DNA from: Anaerolineales bacterium
Lineage (GTDB): Bacteria > Chloroflexota > Anaerolineae > Anaerolineales > Villigracilaceae
Assembly (NCBI GenBank): GCA_016789025.1
Contig: JAEURC010000093.1
Coordinates: 1-57,065, forward strand
Length of the DNA stretch: 57,065 nucleotides
Direction: 5' to 3'
Shown one piece after another: positions 1-6,331 of the stretch (within the stretch, counting starts at the first letter, position 1; each line of letters begins with the position of its first letter). The notes beneath the pieces were generated by a model that was not told the DNA's origin, did no database searches, and saw only the letters and a program-made list of their open reading frames with translations. The position numbers were made by a program, and so were the translations under genes.

Positions 1-226
1 CAATATGATTGTTTAACTCATTGCAGTTTTTTATATGCTCCTTAATGCTTTCTTTGGTTTTTTTGAAACCGTCACTTTTAAAGTAAATAAATATATATAC
101 TTGATAAGAGATGTAAATACCCACTCCAATTGCAAGAGCAATAGCAAGTGGCGTGGCTATAGATTTAATACCCTCAATCAACCACACAACTATTACAGCT
201 ATAATCAACAACCAGATGATAGGCAT
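1..226 (-). CDS. Small AT-rich membrane protein, truncated by window edge
   Basis: An open minus-strand frame begins at ATG 226 and runs off the left edge without a stop, giving at least 75 residues. The N-terminus is very hydrophobic (starts MPIIWLLIIAVIVVWLIEG) and a second hydrophobic stretch follows at about residues 25-50. A lysine-rich polar segment that looks helical comes next (KKTKESIKEHIKN). A strong AGGAGG lies only 2 nt before the ATG, which is unusually close. A TATAAT (plus 241-246) with AAGACA 17 bp upstream could be its promoter. Base composition is clearly more AT-rich than the neighbours, which suggests a transferred gene. I do not recognise the family, and the C-terminal part is outside the window. 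Confidence 0.55.
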   Translation of the reverse strand, partial: MPIIWLLIIAVIVVWLIEGIKSIATPLAIALAIGVGIYISYQVYIFIYFKSDGFKKTKESIKEHIKNCNELNNHI

Positions 227-380
227 GACCTCCTCATATTATTATAAAGTAAACGCCCAACTATGTCTTAACCAGCCTGTATCTGTATAAGACGCCATTT
301 GGGTGGTTATACAGTCTGCGGTCTGTAAATAACCTATGTACAGCATTATACGCCCACAGATGCCAACTACCAAAACCAAA

Positions 381-450
381 TCAATCTCCCAATTCTCTAA
401 TTCTCCAATTACCATTTACCCACCCAGCCAATCTCCAATCTCCAATCTCT
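381..450. repeat. Tandem AATTCTCN octamers and AATCTCC heptamers
   Basis: Just past the methyltransferase stop, four 8-bp units related to AATTCTCC (391-422) are followed by three 7-bp AATCTCC/T units (430-450). The same AATT-type words recur in other gaps of the window, for example 2490-2517 and 20941-20975. The rest of the 227-451 gap is AT-rich and holds no gene I can support. Confidence 0.6.
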
Positions 451-451
451 C

Positions 452-1186
452 TCATCCCCTCCTCCACCTCCCGATCAACATCTTCACCCGCAACTGCGCG
501 CGCGCGTCGCCGTCTGAAAGCGCCCAAGCCGAGCGCGTGGCGTGTTTCGCTTCTTCGTCCAAGCCGATGAAGTCGTTCCACTCCTCGTCAATCCACTCCT
601 CCATTTCGTGCGGCGAGTCCCACGAGTAGATGTACGGAAAGAATTCCTCGCGCTCGCGGATGAACCATCCGTTGGATTCTGACTCCGCCATCGAGCGATT
701 CGCGGCGGTGTCGTCCGCTATGCCGATTTCAAAATCGTTCACTCGCCCCGTCAGTCTGGTCTCACGCGCGGATGTCACCTCCACCTCCCAGCGACTGAGC
801 AGTGGGCGCAGGTCAATCAGAATCCCGTTTGGAATCAACACCCGATGGATTTCACTCAGGGCATGGACCATGCCCTCATGCGTGATACATCAAAGCGACC
901 ATGCGAGGATCGCAATGTCGAATGTCTCTTTTGAGAAGGGGAGATGTCCCGCTTCGGTTTGTATGAAATGGATTTGATGTTTGCGGTCGTGAGGCGAGTC
1001 AATCGAAGCGACGCGCAACGCGTCAGGGTCTGTGTCCAGCCCGATGGTCAGGGAGGAAGCGTTCGCATATTGCCACGTCAGCCGACCTTCGCCGCATCCG
1101 ATCTCGATGACGCGCTTATGTGAAAAGTCCGCAAATTCATGCAGATATTTTTTCTCGTTGCCTTCGGTGTCTTTTTGAATCGTCAT
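452..1186 (-). CDS. Class I SAM-dependent methyltransferase, probable selenoprotein (in-frame UGA)
   Basis: One continuous frame of 244 codons from ATG 1186 to a terminal TGA at 452, interrupted only by an in-frame TGA at codon 99 (plus 890-892). The SAM-binding motif I is VIEIGCGEG (residues 26-34), and the acidic end of strand 2 is at D51 (GLDTDPDA). The UGA falls just after strand 4 (FDIAILAWSL) and is followed directly by Cys100, so the product would carry a Sec-Cys pair next to the usual substrate pocket. The frame on both sides reads as one methyltransferase: the downstream half continues with MVHALSEIHRVLIPNGILI, which is the normal continuation after motif IV. A hairpin with the features of a bacterial SECIS sits 20-21 nt after the UGA, and selB is present at 39.7-41.6 kb. 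The substrate is unknown; thiol or metalloid methylation would suit a Sec-Cys site but is only inference. The alternative is a nonsense mutation in a Cys-type gene. No strong ribosome-binding site is visible. Confidence 0.8.
856..878 (-). promoter_or_regulatory. Candidate bacterial SECIS element
   Basis: On the coding (minus) strand, AGGGCAUG pairs perfectly with CAUGCCCU around a GUC loop, reading GGUC with the closing base. The stem extends by one more U-A pair past a G/G mismatch. The loop starts about 21 nt after the UGA at 890-892. Established bSECIS rules ask for a hairpin immediately downstream with a G at the start of the apical loop roughly 16-37 nt from the UGA. The GGUC loop also matches the E. 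coli fdhF element. The hairpin lies within coding sequence, as is normal for bacteria. Confidence 0.75.
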
Positions 1187-1248
1187 TGATTAACTCATCT
1201 TACGCAAGATCTCTCCGAGTCGAGATATCTTCTTTCACGGTTGTGGCT

Positions 1249-1325
1249 ACCGTCCACGAATAAAAACCACGAATTCACGAATGGCGGCGTGCCAATTCGT
1301 TTATTAGTGCAAATTCGTGGACGGT
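1249..1325. repeat. Intergenic palindrome, CACGAAT type
   Basis: The arms ACCGTCCACGAAT (1249-1261) and ATTCGTGGACGGT (1313-1325) are perfect complements. The interior repeats CACGAAT on one side and its complement on the other. It fills the gap between the methyltransferase and the first DUF1801 gene and could act as a transcript end for either flank. Confidence 0.65.
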
Positions 1326-1352
1326 TCATTGCCAAAGCAAAACCGCGTATCG

Positions 1353-1775
1353 TCATTGACTGAGTTGCTTCATCCGCTTCACAGACGCGGCGACGAGTTC
1401 TTTCAACACTTTTTTGTCCACATCGTCCAGTTTCTTGATGTACAAGCACCCCACGCTGGTTTTGAATTTGCCAAGTTTTTTCAACAGGTCTTTTTGTTCG
1501 TCGAAGCCGCCCATGAGATACAACGTGAGATTTTGTTTGCGCGGCGAAAAACCTGTGAGCATCCAATCGCCTTCGCGCCCGCTTTTGCCTTTGTAGTGAT
1601 AACTGCCGAAGCCGACGATGCTCGAACCCCACATCTTCGGCTCTTCTTTCGTGACCTGCTTCATCAGCTTGAGGATTTCATAACAATCCGCGCGCGCTTG
1701 CTCGTCTTTCACCGCGTTGAGAAATTTTTCCACGCTCGCTTTGTTGACTTTGGTTTTCAAATCATTCTTTGCCAT
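1353..1775 (-). CDS. DUF1801 (YdhG-like) protein, copy 1
   Basis: A 140-residue cytosolic protein. It shows the DUF1801 pattern: an N-terminal AKN..KTKVNKASVEKFL helix, then E..MWGSSIVGFGSYHY, SGREGDW, FSPRKQNLTLYL and a C-terminal CLYIKKLDDVD. The length is normal for the family. The family is widespread and has no established biochemical role. A close paralogue follows in the same orientation at 1983-2405; most motif positions are shared. The start at ATG 1775 is preceded by GGAGGC. No catalytic residues can be named. Confidence 0.85.
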   Translation of the reverse strand: MAKNDLKTKVNKASVEKFLNAVKDEQARADCYEILKLMKQVTKEEPKMWGSSIVGFGSYHYKGKSGREGDWMLTGFSPRKQNLTLYLMGGFDEQKDLLKKLGKFKTSVGCLYIKKLDDVDKKVLKELVAASVKRMKQLSQ

Positions 1776-1858
1776 GTCAGCCTCCGATTCGATTCAACTA
1801 TCAATCTTGAATTTACTTTAGCGTCAATCATGGATAAGGATTCATGCCGAGAATCGCA

Positions 1859-1955
1859 GGGCTAAAGCCGCTTGCTCAGCACATGGAAGCCCTTCGGGCT
1901 GATGAGCTAGTCGGCTTTTAGCCGACTTTCATGAACTGAGGCAGGGCTTTAGCCC
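1859..1955. repeat. Compound intergenic palindrome between DUF1801 copies
   Basis: The outer arms GGGCTAAAGC and GCTTTAGCCC enclose two inner hairpins, one around AGCCCTTCGGGCT and one AGTCGGCTTTTAGCCGACT. The result is a cruciform-like element of three stems between the two tandem paralogues. Confidence 0.65.
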
Positions 1956-1982
1956 GCCGAATTTCGCTATTCATTATTCACG

Positions 1983-2405
1983 TTACTTCAGCGCCTTCGA
2001 CGCTTTGTACGATTTGACGATCAACTCTTTCAGCACGCCCATGTCTACATCGCTCAACTTTTTGATATACAGGCACACCTTGCTTCTTGTGTGTTTACCG
2101 AGTTTTTTGAGCAATGGAGCTTCGTGAGCGTCTCCCGCCAGAACGTACAACGTGATGTACTGCTTGCGCGGAGAAAAAGCGAGCAACGGCATGTCCCCTT
2201 CGCGCCCGCTTTCGTACTTGTAATGAAACGACCCAAACCCGATGATGCTTGGTCCCCACATTTTCGGTTTTTCTTTCGAGACTTGTTGCATGATCTTCAT
2301 TATCTCGAAAGAGTCCTTGCGTTTTTGCTCATCGTCCACCTTATTCAAAAACGCAGTCACGCTCGCCTTATTGACCGTGGTTTTAATTTCTGCATTTTTC
2401 GCCAT
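1983..2405 (-). CDS. DUF1801 (YdhG-like) protein, copy 2
   Basis: A 140-residue paralogue of the neighbouring 1353-1775 gene with the same motif order: AKNAEIKTTVNKASV, MWGPSIIGFGSFHYKYESGREGD, FSPRKQYITLY and VCLYIKKLSDVD. Identical length and orientation point to a local duplication, but the copies have diverged clearly, so the duplication is not recent. GGAGATC precedes the ATG at 2405. Function is not established for the family. Confidence 0.85.
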   Translation of the reverse strand: MAKNAEIKTTVNKASVTAFLNKVDDEQKRKDSFEIMKIMQQVSKEKPKMWGPSIIGFGSFHYKYESGREGDMPLLAFSPRKQYITLYVLAGDAHEAPLLKKLGKHTRSKVCLYIKKLSDVDMGVLKELIVKSYKASKALK

Positions 2406-2489
2406 GGAGATCTCCTTTTGTGGGTGAGGGAGATTTTAGCATATATGTTCTATTTTGAACATTCGCAAACCATTCACTGTTTATTCGTC

Positions 2490-2517
2490 ACTGATTACTG
2501 ATCACTAATTACTAATT
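2490..2517. repeat. Heptamer tandem repeat ACTRATT
   Basis: Four consecutive 7-bp units: ACTGATT, ACTGATC, ACTAATT, ACTAATT. They end directly at the 3' end of upp and belong to the AATTACC/ACTAATT heptamers seen elsewhere in the window. Confidence 0.7.
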
Positions 2518-2524
2518 ACTTCCC

Positions 2525-3151
2525 TCACCCCGTCCCAAACTGCCGATCACCCGCATCTCCCAGCCCAGGCACAATATACGCGCGCTCATTGAGGTGACTA
2601 TCAATCGCGCCGATGTGGATGTCAATATCGGGATGCGCCGTTTGCATCGCTTTGATTCCCTCGGGCGCGGCGATGAGACCGACGAACTTGATCTTCTTCA
2701 CGCCCCAGCGTTTGAGCACGTCCGCAGTTGCGGTTGCCGAGCCGCCAGTGGCAAGCATCGGGTCAAGGATGAGGCAGAGCGAAACGGTCGGTTCGGTGGG
2801 GAGCTTGTTGTAATACTCAACGGGTCGCAGGGTGTGTTCGTCGCGATATAAGCCGATGTGCCACACTTCCGCGCTGGGCATCAGCCCCCACACGCCTTCG
2901 ACCATTCCCAGCCCCGCGCGCAGGATGGGGACGAGTCCGATCTTCTCTTTGAGTTCCGCGCCTGTCATCTTTTCAAGCGGAGTTTCCAACTCCCGCGGCG
3001 TGGTCGCCAGATCAGCCGTCGCTTCGTAGGCGAGTAACGCGGCGATCTCACGCACGAACTCGCGGAATTTTTTCGGCTCGGTGTTCTTGTCGCGCAGGCG
3101 CGAAAGTTTGTGCGCTACCAGCGGATGATTGGACGCGTAAACGTTTGACAT
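2525..3151 (-). CDS. upp: Uracil phosphoribosyltransferase
   Basis: A 208-residue cytosolic enzyme of pyrimidine salvage that makes UMP from uracil and PRPP. The length is that of Upp. The PRPP-binding loop reads [13 protein letters not shown] (about residues 127-139), the N-terminal region has [14 protein letters not shown], and the C-terminal uracil-binding part has [29 protein letters not shown] lies 7-8 nt before ATG 3151, and a TATAAT box is at plus 3181-3186. It appears monocistronic. A pyrimidine-nucleoside phosphorylase encoded at 15.9-17.2 kb could supply its uracil. Confidence 0.97.
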   Translation of the reverse strand: MSNVYASNHPLVAHKLSRLRDKNTEPKKFREFVREIAALLAYEATADLATTPRELETPLEKMTGAELKEKIGLVPILRAGLGMVEGVWGLMPSAEVWHIGLYRDEHTLRPVEYYNKLPTEPTVSLCLILDPMLATGGSATATADVLKRWGVKKIKFVGLIAAPEGIKAMQTAHPDIDIHIGAIDSHLNERAYIVPGLGDAGDRQFGTG

Positions 3152-3180
3152 GGCTTATCTCCTCAGTGGTGAATAATTCG

Positions 3181-3186
3181 ATTATA
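3181..3186 (-). promoter_or_regulatory. -10 box for upp
   Basis: TATAAT on the minus strand, about 30 bp upstream of the upp start codon. The -35 region is weak, so only the -10 hexamer is claimed. Confidence 0.5.
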
Positions 3187-3222
3187 GCCGTGAAGGTGGT
3201 TTTTGACCTGTGACTCATCCCT

Positions 3223-3326
3223 CTTGTTTTGAGAATAGACTTCTTGCAAAAGCATTTGTAGGGCGGGTTTTCAACCCGCCATGCGTCAAATGTCATAAGA
3301 ACGTCAGGCTTGTTTTGAGAATAGAC
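3223..3326. repeat. Hairpin flanked by an 18-bp direct repeat
   Basis: The 18-mer CTTGTTTTGAGAATAGAC occurs at 3223-3240 and again at 3309-3326. Between them lies a perfect hairpin GGCGGGTT/AACCCGCC (3262-3280). The arrangement resembles a small non-autonomous insertion or a duplicated terminator in the upp-tetR gap. Confidence 0.6.
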
Positions 3327-3349
3327 ATCGTTGTAGAAATGTCGATAGG

Positions 3350-4015
3350 TTATTTGGCGCCTGGTTGCAATCCGAGTGTATCCTGTGCGCCGCCGAAGAA
3401 CAGACTTCGGAACATGGTGGTCACTTCTTCAGGCGTATGGCGCATATCTTCCTTGATCCACCAACTTACGATGCTCACCAACGCGCCGCTGAAAAACGCC
3501 GCGAAAAATTCGATAGGCACCTCGAACAACAAGGGGATCGGATCGGTCTGCATCTTGTTTTCGACGAATTTGACAATTGCCTCCGTGGTGACCTTTCGAA
3601 TCCGCTCGACGATCTTGCTCGCGTTCGCGCTTTGTACGGGCAAATAATAAAGTTCGGAGTGGTCGTGGATGTGTTGAAAAACAAGCAACAGGGGGCGCAA
3701 AGGTTTGTTTTCCCCCGAGCCATCGTCTGAATTTGCCAGCCACTCCGAAAACGGGATTTCTGAAAGCGCCTGTGCCCGCACATCCATTATTTCGGTAAAC
3801 TCCTCCAGCAACAGGTCTTCTTTGTCCTTGAAATGTAAGTAGAACGTGGCGCGACCCACGTTGGCGCGTTCCGTGATCTCCTCGATCGAGATATCGTCGT
3901 AGTTCTTTTCTTTGATGAGTTCAAGCAGGGCAGTGCGAAGCGACTGGACTGTGCGTTGGACGCGTCGGTCCAATTTGTGTTTTTGGTTGGGTTGCATTTT
4001 TGAAAAGCCTTTCAT
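3350..4015 (-). CDS. TetR/AcrR-family transcriptional regulator
   Basis: A 221-residue DNA-binding repressor. The N-terminal TetR helix-turn-helix is clear at about residues 18-65 (ISIEEITERANVGRATFYLHF, then KDKEDLL). The larger C-terminal ligand-binding domain is all-helical and not family-diagnostic. It is transcribed divergently from the exporter operon at 4117-10054 across about 100 bp that contains a consensus promoter and a long inverted repeat. The usual TetR arrangement therefore suggests that it represses the exporter and is released by an exported compound. The ligand is unknown. Confidence 0.9.
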   Translation of the reverse strand: MKGFSKMQPNQKHKLDRRVQRTVQSLRTALLELIKEKNYDDISIEEITERANVGRATFYLHFKDKEDLLLEEFTEIMDVRAQALSEIPFSEWLANSDDGSGENKPLRPLLLVFQHIHDHSELYYLPVQSANASKIVERIRKVTTEAIVKFVENKMQTDPIPLLFEVPIEFFAAFFSGALVSIVSWWIKEDMRHTPEEVTTMFRSLFFGGAQDTLGLQPGAK

Positions 4016-4022
4016 TCGTGTC

Positions 4023-4052
4023 TTGACAGAGTGGTCACTTATTGCATATAAT
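4023..4052 (+). promoter_or_regulatory. Consensus sigma-70 promoter of the exporter operon
   Basis: A perfect TTGACA (4023-4028) and a perfect TATAAT (4047-4052) are separated by 18 bp, which places transcription start near 4059. It reads toward the ABC genes at 4117. A promoter this strong is normally held in check, consistent with the overlapping operator. Confidence 0.8.
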
Positions 4053-4060
4053 AGACGCTG

Positions 4061-4088
4061 TATATTATCAAACAGTGTCTGTAATATA
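4061..4088. promoter_or_regulatory. Candidate TetR operator
   Basis: The perfect 7-bp arms TATATTA (4061-4067) and TAATATA (4082-4088) flank a 14-bp spacer. A looser direct similarity (GACGCTGTATATTA against GTGTCTGTAATATA) is superimposed. The site covers the predicted start of the exporter transcript and lies between the divergent genes, which is where a TetR dimer would block initiation. Confidence 0.6.
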
Positions 4089-4116
4089 CTATATTTCGCC
4101 TAAAAAATAAAGGATT

Positions 4117-4935
4117 TTGAAAGTCGTGTCATCGGTTCGGCAATCTCCATCTGAAAACAAAGTCGCATCATCCCTGATCGAACTGCGCGACGTGGTGAAG
4201 ACCTACTCCACCGCGGCGGGTGATTTCACCGCGCTCAAACGCGTCAACATGCAAATTGGCGCGGGTGAATTCCTCGGCGTTGTAGGCAAATCAGGCGCGG
4301 GGAAATCCACACTGCTCAACATGATCACAGGCGTGGACCATCTCAGCGATGGCGAAGTCATCATCCATTCAAACGGCTCGCCCGTTTCTGTGCACAAGAA
4401 AAAAGAAGATGAGATCGCGTTGTGGCGCGGGCAAACGATGGGCGTGGTCTTTCAATCGTTTCAACTTTTGCCCATGCTCACGCTCGTCGAAAACATCACC
4501 CTGCCCATGGACTTGTGCGGCAAATTCAGCGCGAAACAGTCGCGTCAACGCGCGCTCGAGTTGTTGCGCCTCGTGGAGATCGAAGAACATGCCGAAAAAC
4601 TTCCCGCGTTCATTTCGGGCGGACAGCAACAACGCGTCGCAATTGCGCGCGCGCTGGCGAACGATCCGCCCATTTTGATCGCAGACGAGCCGACGGGCAG
4701 TCTCGACTCGATTACTGCCGATCATGTCTTCGAACTTTTCGAGCGCCTCGTCGCCGAGCAAGGCAAAACCATCGTGATGGTCACGCACGACGAGTCGCTG
4801 TCGCCGCGATTTTCGCGCACACTGCGGATCGCGGATGGGGAGTTGGTCACGTCGCCACTGCCGACCAACTCGAAGGGCGATAATGAAGCGGATTTAAATC
4901 CCAAACGAAAATTATCGTGGTGGAGGCGGAAGTGA
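4117..4935 (+). CDS. ABC transporter ATP-binding protein (LolD/MacB type)
   Basis: A 272-residue cytosolic ATPase that powers an FtsX-type exporter. Walker A is GKSGAGKST (about 57-65), the signature SGGQQ (167-171), Walker [11 protein letters not shown] (186-195) and the switch histidine H224. All are intact. The start is uncertain: TTG 4117 or GTG 4126, with AAGGA at 4110-4114 spacing better for the GTG. It is first in an operon with a second ATPase (19-nt overlap), a permease and an adaptor. Two different ATPase genes for one permease suggest a heterodimeric motor. Confidence 0.9.
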   Translation: MKVVSSVRQSPSENKVASSLIELRDVVKTYSTAAGDFTALKRVNMQIGAGEFLGVVGKSGAGKSTLLNMITGVDHLSDGEVIIHSNGSPVSVHKKKEDEIALWRGQTMGVVFQSFQLLPMLTLVENITLPMDLCGKFSAKQSRQRALELLRLVEIEEHAEKLPAFISGGQQQRVAIARALANDPPILIADEPTGSLDSITADHVFELFERLVAEQGKTIVMVTHDESLSPRFSRTLRIADGELVTSPLPTNSKGDNEADLNPKRKLSWWRRK

Positions 4936-6113
4936 GCTCGCGTCGCTCCAAGGGGAAGTCTGCCTCTAACCCTCATGCGATGTCGTCGCCTGAGGCGATG
5001 ATCGATATGCACGGAGTCGTCAAGCGATTCAAAAACGCGGCGGGTGAGTTCACCGTGTTGAAAGGCGTTGACCTGACCATCAATCGCGGCGAGTTCGTTT
5101 CGATCGTTGGCAAATCTGGTAGCGGAAAATCCACACTGCTCAACATGATCACAGGCATTGACCATCCGAGCGATGGCAAGGTGGTGATCGGCGGCACCGA
5201 CATTTATACGGGCGTGAGTGAAAGTCAACGCTCGAAATGGCGCGGACGCAATTTAGGAATCGTGTTTCAATTTTTTCAATTACTGCCGATGCTCACACTG
5301 CTCGAGAACGCCATGCTCCCGATGGATTACGCCGACATGTACGACTTCGACGAACGCCCCGCGCGCGCGATGGAGATGTTGAAACTGGTCGGGCTGGAAG
5401 AGTTTGCGAATAAATTGCCCGTGTTGGTTTCAACGGGACAACAACAACTCGCCGCGATTGCGCGCGCGTTGGCATGTGACCCGCCTCTGCTTGTTGCCGA
5501 TGAACCGACGGGTAATCTCGATACGAAATCGGCAAACATCATCATTGACTTGTTTGAAGAGTTGACGCGTCGCGGCAAAACCGTGTTGATGGTGACTCAC
5601 GATCCCTCGCTCACCTCGCGCACCACGCGTAACATCATCATCGCGGACGGCGAACTTATTAACGAGACGATCGCCAAGTCGCTACCGTGGTTGCGACATC
5701 GTCACATGATGGAGTTCACGAAGCTTGCCGAAGAGCGGACGTATCCACCGAAAGCCACGATCATCTCGCGCGAAGAGCCTATCGAAAATTTCTTTATGAT
5801 CCGCAAAGGCGAAGTGGAAGTGGTGTTGCACGACCGCAAGAACGGAGAGAACGTCATCTCCCGTTTGAAGCCTGGCGAATTTTTCGGCGAGATCGAACTC
5901 TTGCGCGGAGGCAAAGCCATCGCGAACGTCCGCGCGAGCGAGGAAGAACCCGTTGAAGTGTTGACGATCAAGCGCGAAGATTTCAAGCGCGTCATGGACG
6001 TGTCGCCGAGAACCGCAGACGCGGTTGGCAAGATCGTCCAAGAGCGGCTGGAGTTGCATCGCGCCGCAGACAGCCGCAAAGGCGGGCTGTTCTCGTTGTT
6101 TAGGAAGAAGTAG
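4917..6113 (+). CDS. ABC ATPase fused to a cyclic-nucleotide-binding-like domain
   Basis: A 398-residue protein. Residues 27-250 are a LolD/MacB-type ATPase with Walker A GKSGSGKST (65-73), Walker B LLVADEPTGNLD (191-202) and switch H228. The signature reads STGQQ (172-176) instead of SGGQQ. Residues 265-365 form a CRP/PKA-type beta-roll (FFMIRKGEVEVVL, then RLKPGEFFGEIELL). FGE of the phosphate-binding cassette is kept, but the Arg-Ser pair that contacts the phosphate in CRP is replaced (GGKAIANVRA), so cyclic-nucleotide binding is doubtful. The fusion is unusual and implies that the exporter is gated by a ligand or protein partner. The start is GTG 4917 or a nearby in-frame codon. Confidence 0.88.
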   Translation: MVEAEVSSRRSKGKSASNPHAMSSPEAMIDMHGVVKRFKNAAGEFTVLKGVDLTINRGEFVSIVGKSGSGKSTLLNMITGIDHPSDGKVVIGGTDIYTGVSESQRSKWRGRNLGIVFQFFQLLPMLTLLENAMLPMDYADMYDFDERPARAMEMLKLVGLEEFANKLPVLVSTGQQQLAAIARALACDPPLLVADEPTGNLDTKSANIIIDLFEELTRRGKTVLMVTHDPSLTSRTTRNIIIADGELINETIAKSLPWLRHRHMMEFTKLAEERTYPPKATIISREEPIENFFMIRKGEVEVVLHDRKNGENVISRLKPGEFFGEIELLRGGKAIANVRASEEEPVEVLTIKREDFKRVMDVSPRTADAVGKIVQERLELHRAADSRKGGLFSLFRKK

Positions 6114-6127
6114 GCAAAAGACATTCG

Positions 6128-6292
6128 GTGGTCGAGTAGTCCCGCGTGCTGAGCGGAGGGCGAAGCCCGAAGACGAAGCATCGCGGGACGTATCGAGACC
6201 ACCATGCCGTAAAGTAATTTTGTTACCAAAGTAAGTTCGCGTACTTGTGGTCTCGATACGTTCCTCGCTGTCGTTCGGAACTACTCGACCAC
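6128..6292. repeat. Large nested intergenic palindrome
   Basis: The outer arms GTGGTCGAGTAGT (6128-6140) and ACTACTCGACCAC (6280-6292) are perfect. An inner pair, CGTATCGAGACCAC with GTGGTCTCGATACG (6247-6260), is also perfect. It separates the fused ATPase gene from its permease gene in the same operon. Confidence 0.7.
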
Positions 6293-6296
6293 TGTC

Positions 6297-6331
6297 AATC
6301 GTAAATCTGAAATCGAAAATCGAAAATCAAA
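6297..6331. repeat. Heptamer array with AATCG core before the permease start
   Basis: Five AATCN words spaced exactly 7 bp apart (6297, 6304, 6311, 6318, 6325) end immediately before ATG 6332. No ribosome-binding site is visible there, so the array occupies the translation initiation region. Confidence 0.6.

Noticed and set aside
255..354. Integron attC site next to the AT-rich ORF (GTTGGGCG and TATACGCCC words)
   Set aside because: The core-like words occur as direct rather than inverted repeats, and no attC-like folded structure can be drawn.
871..890. Frameshift or assembly error splitting the methyltransferase gene
   Set aside because: The two halves are in the same frame, separated by one TGA and six sense codons, so no frameshift is needed. 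A base substitution remains possible but the SECIS hairpin argues against it.
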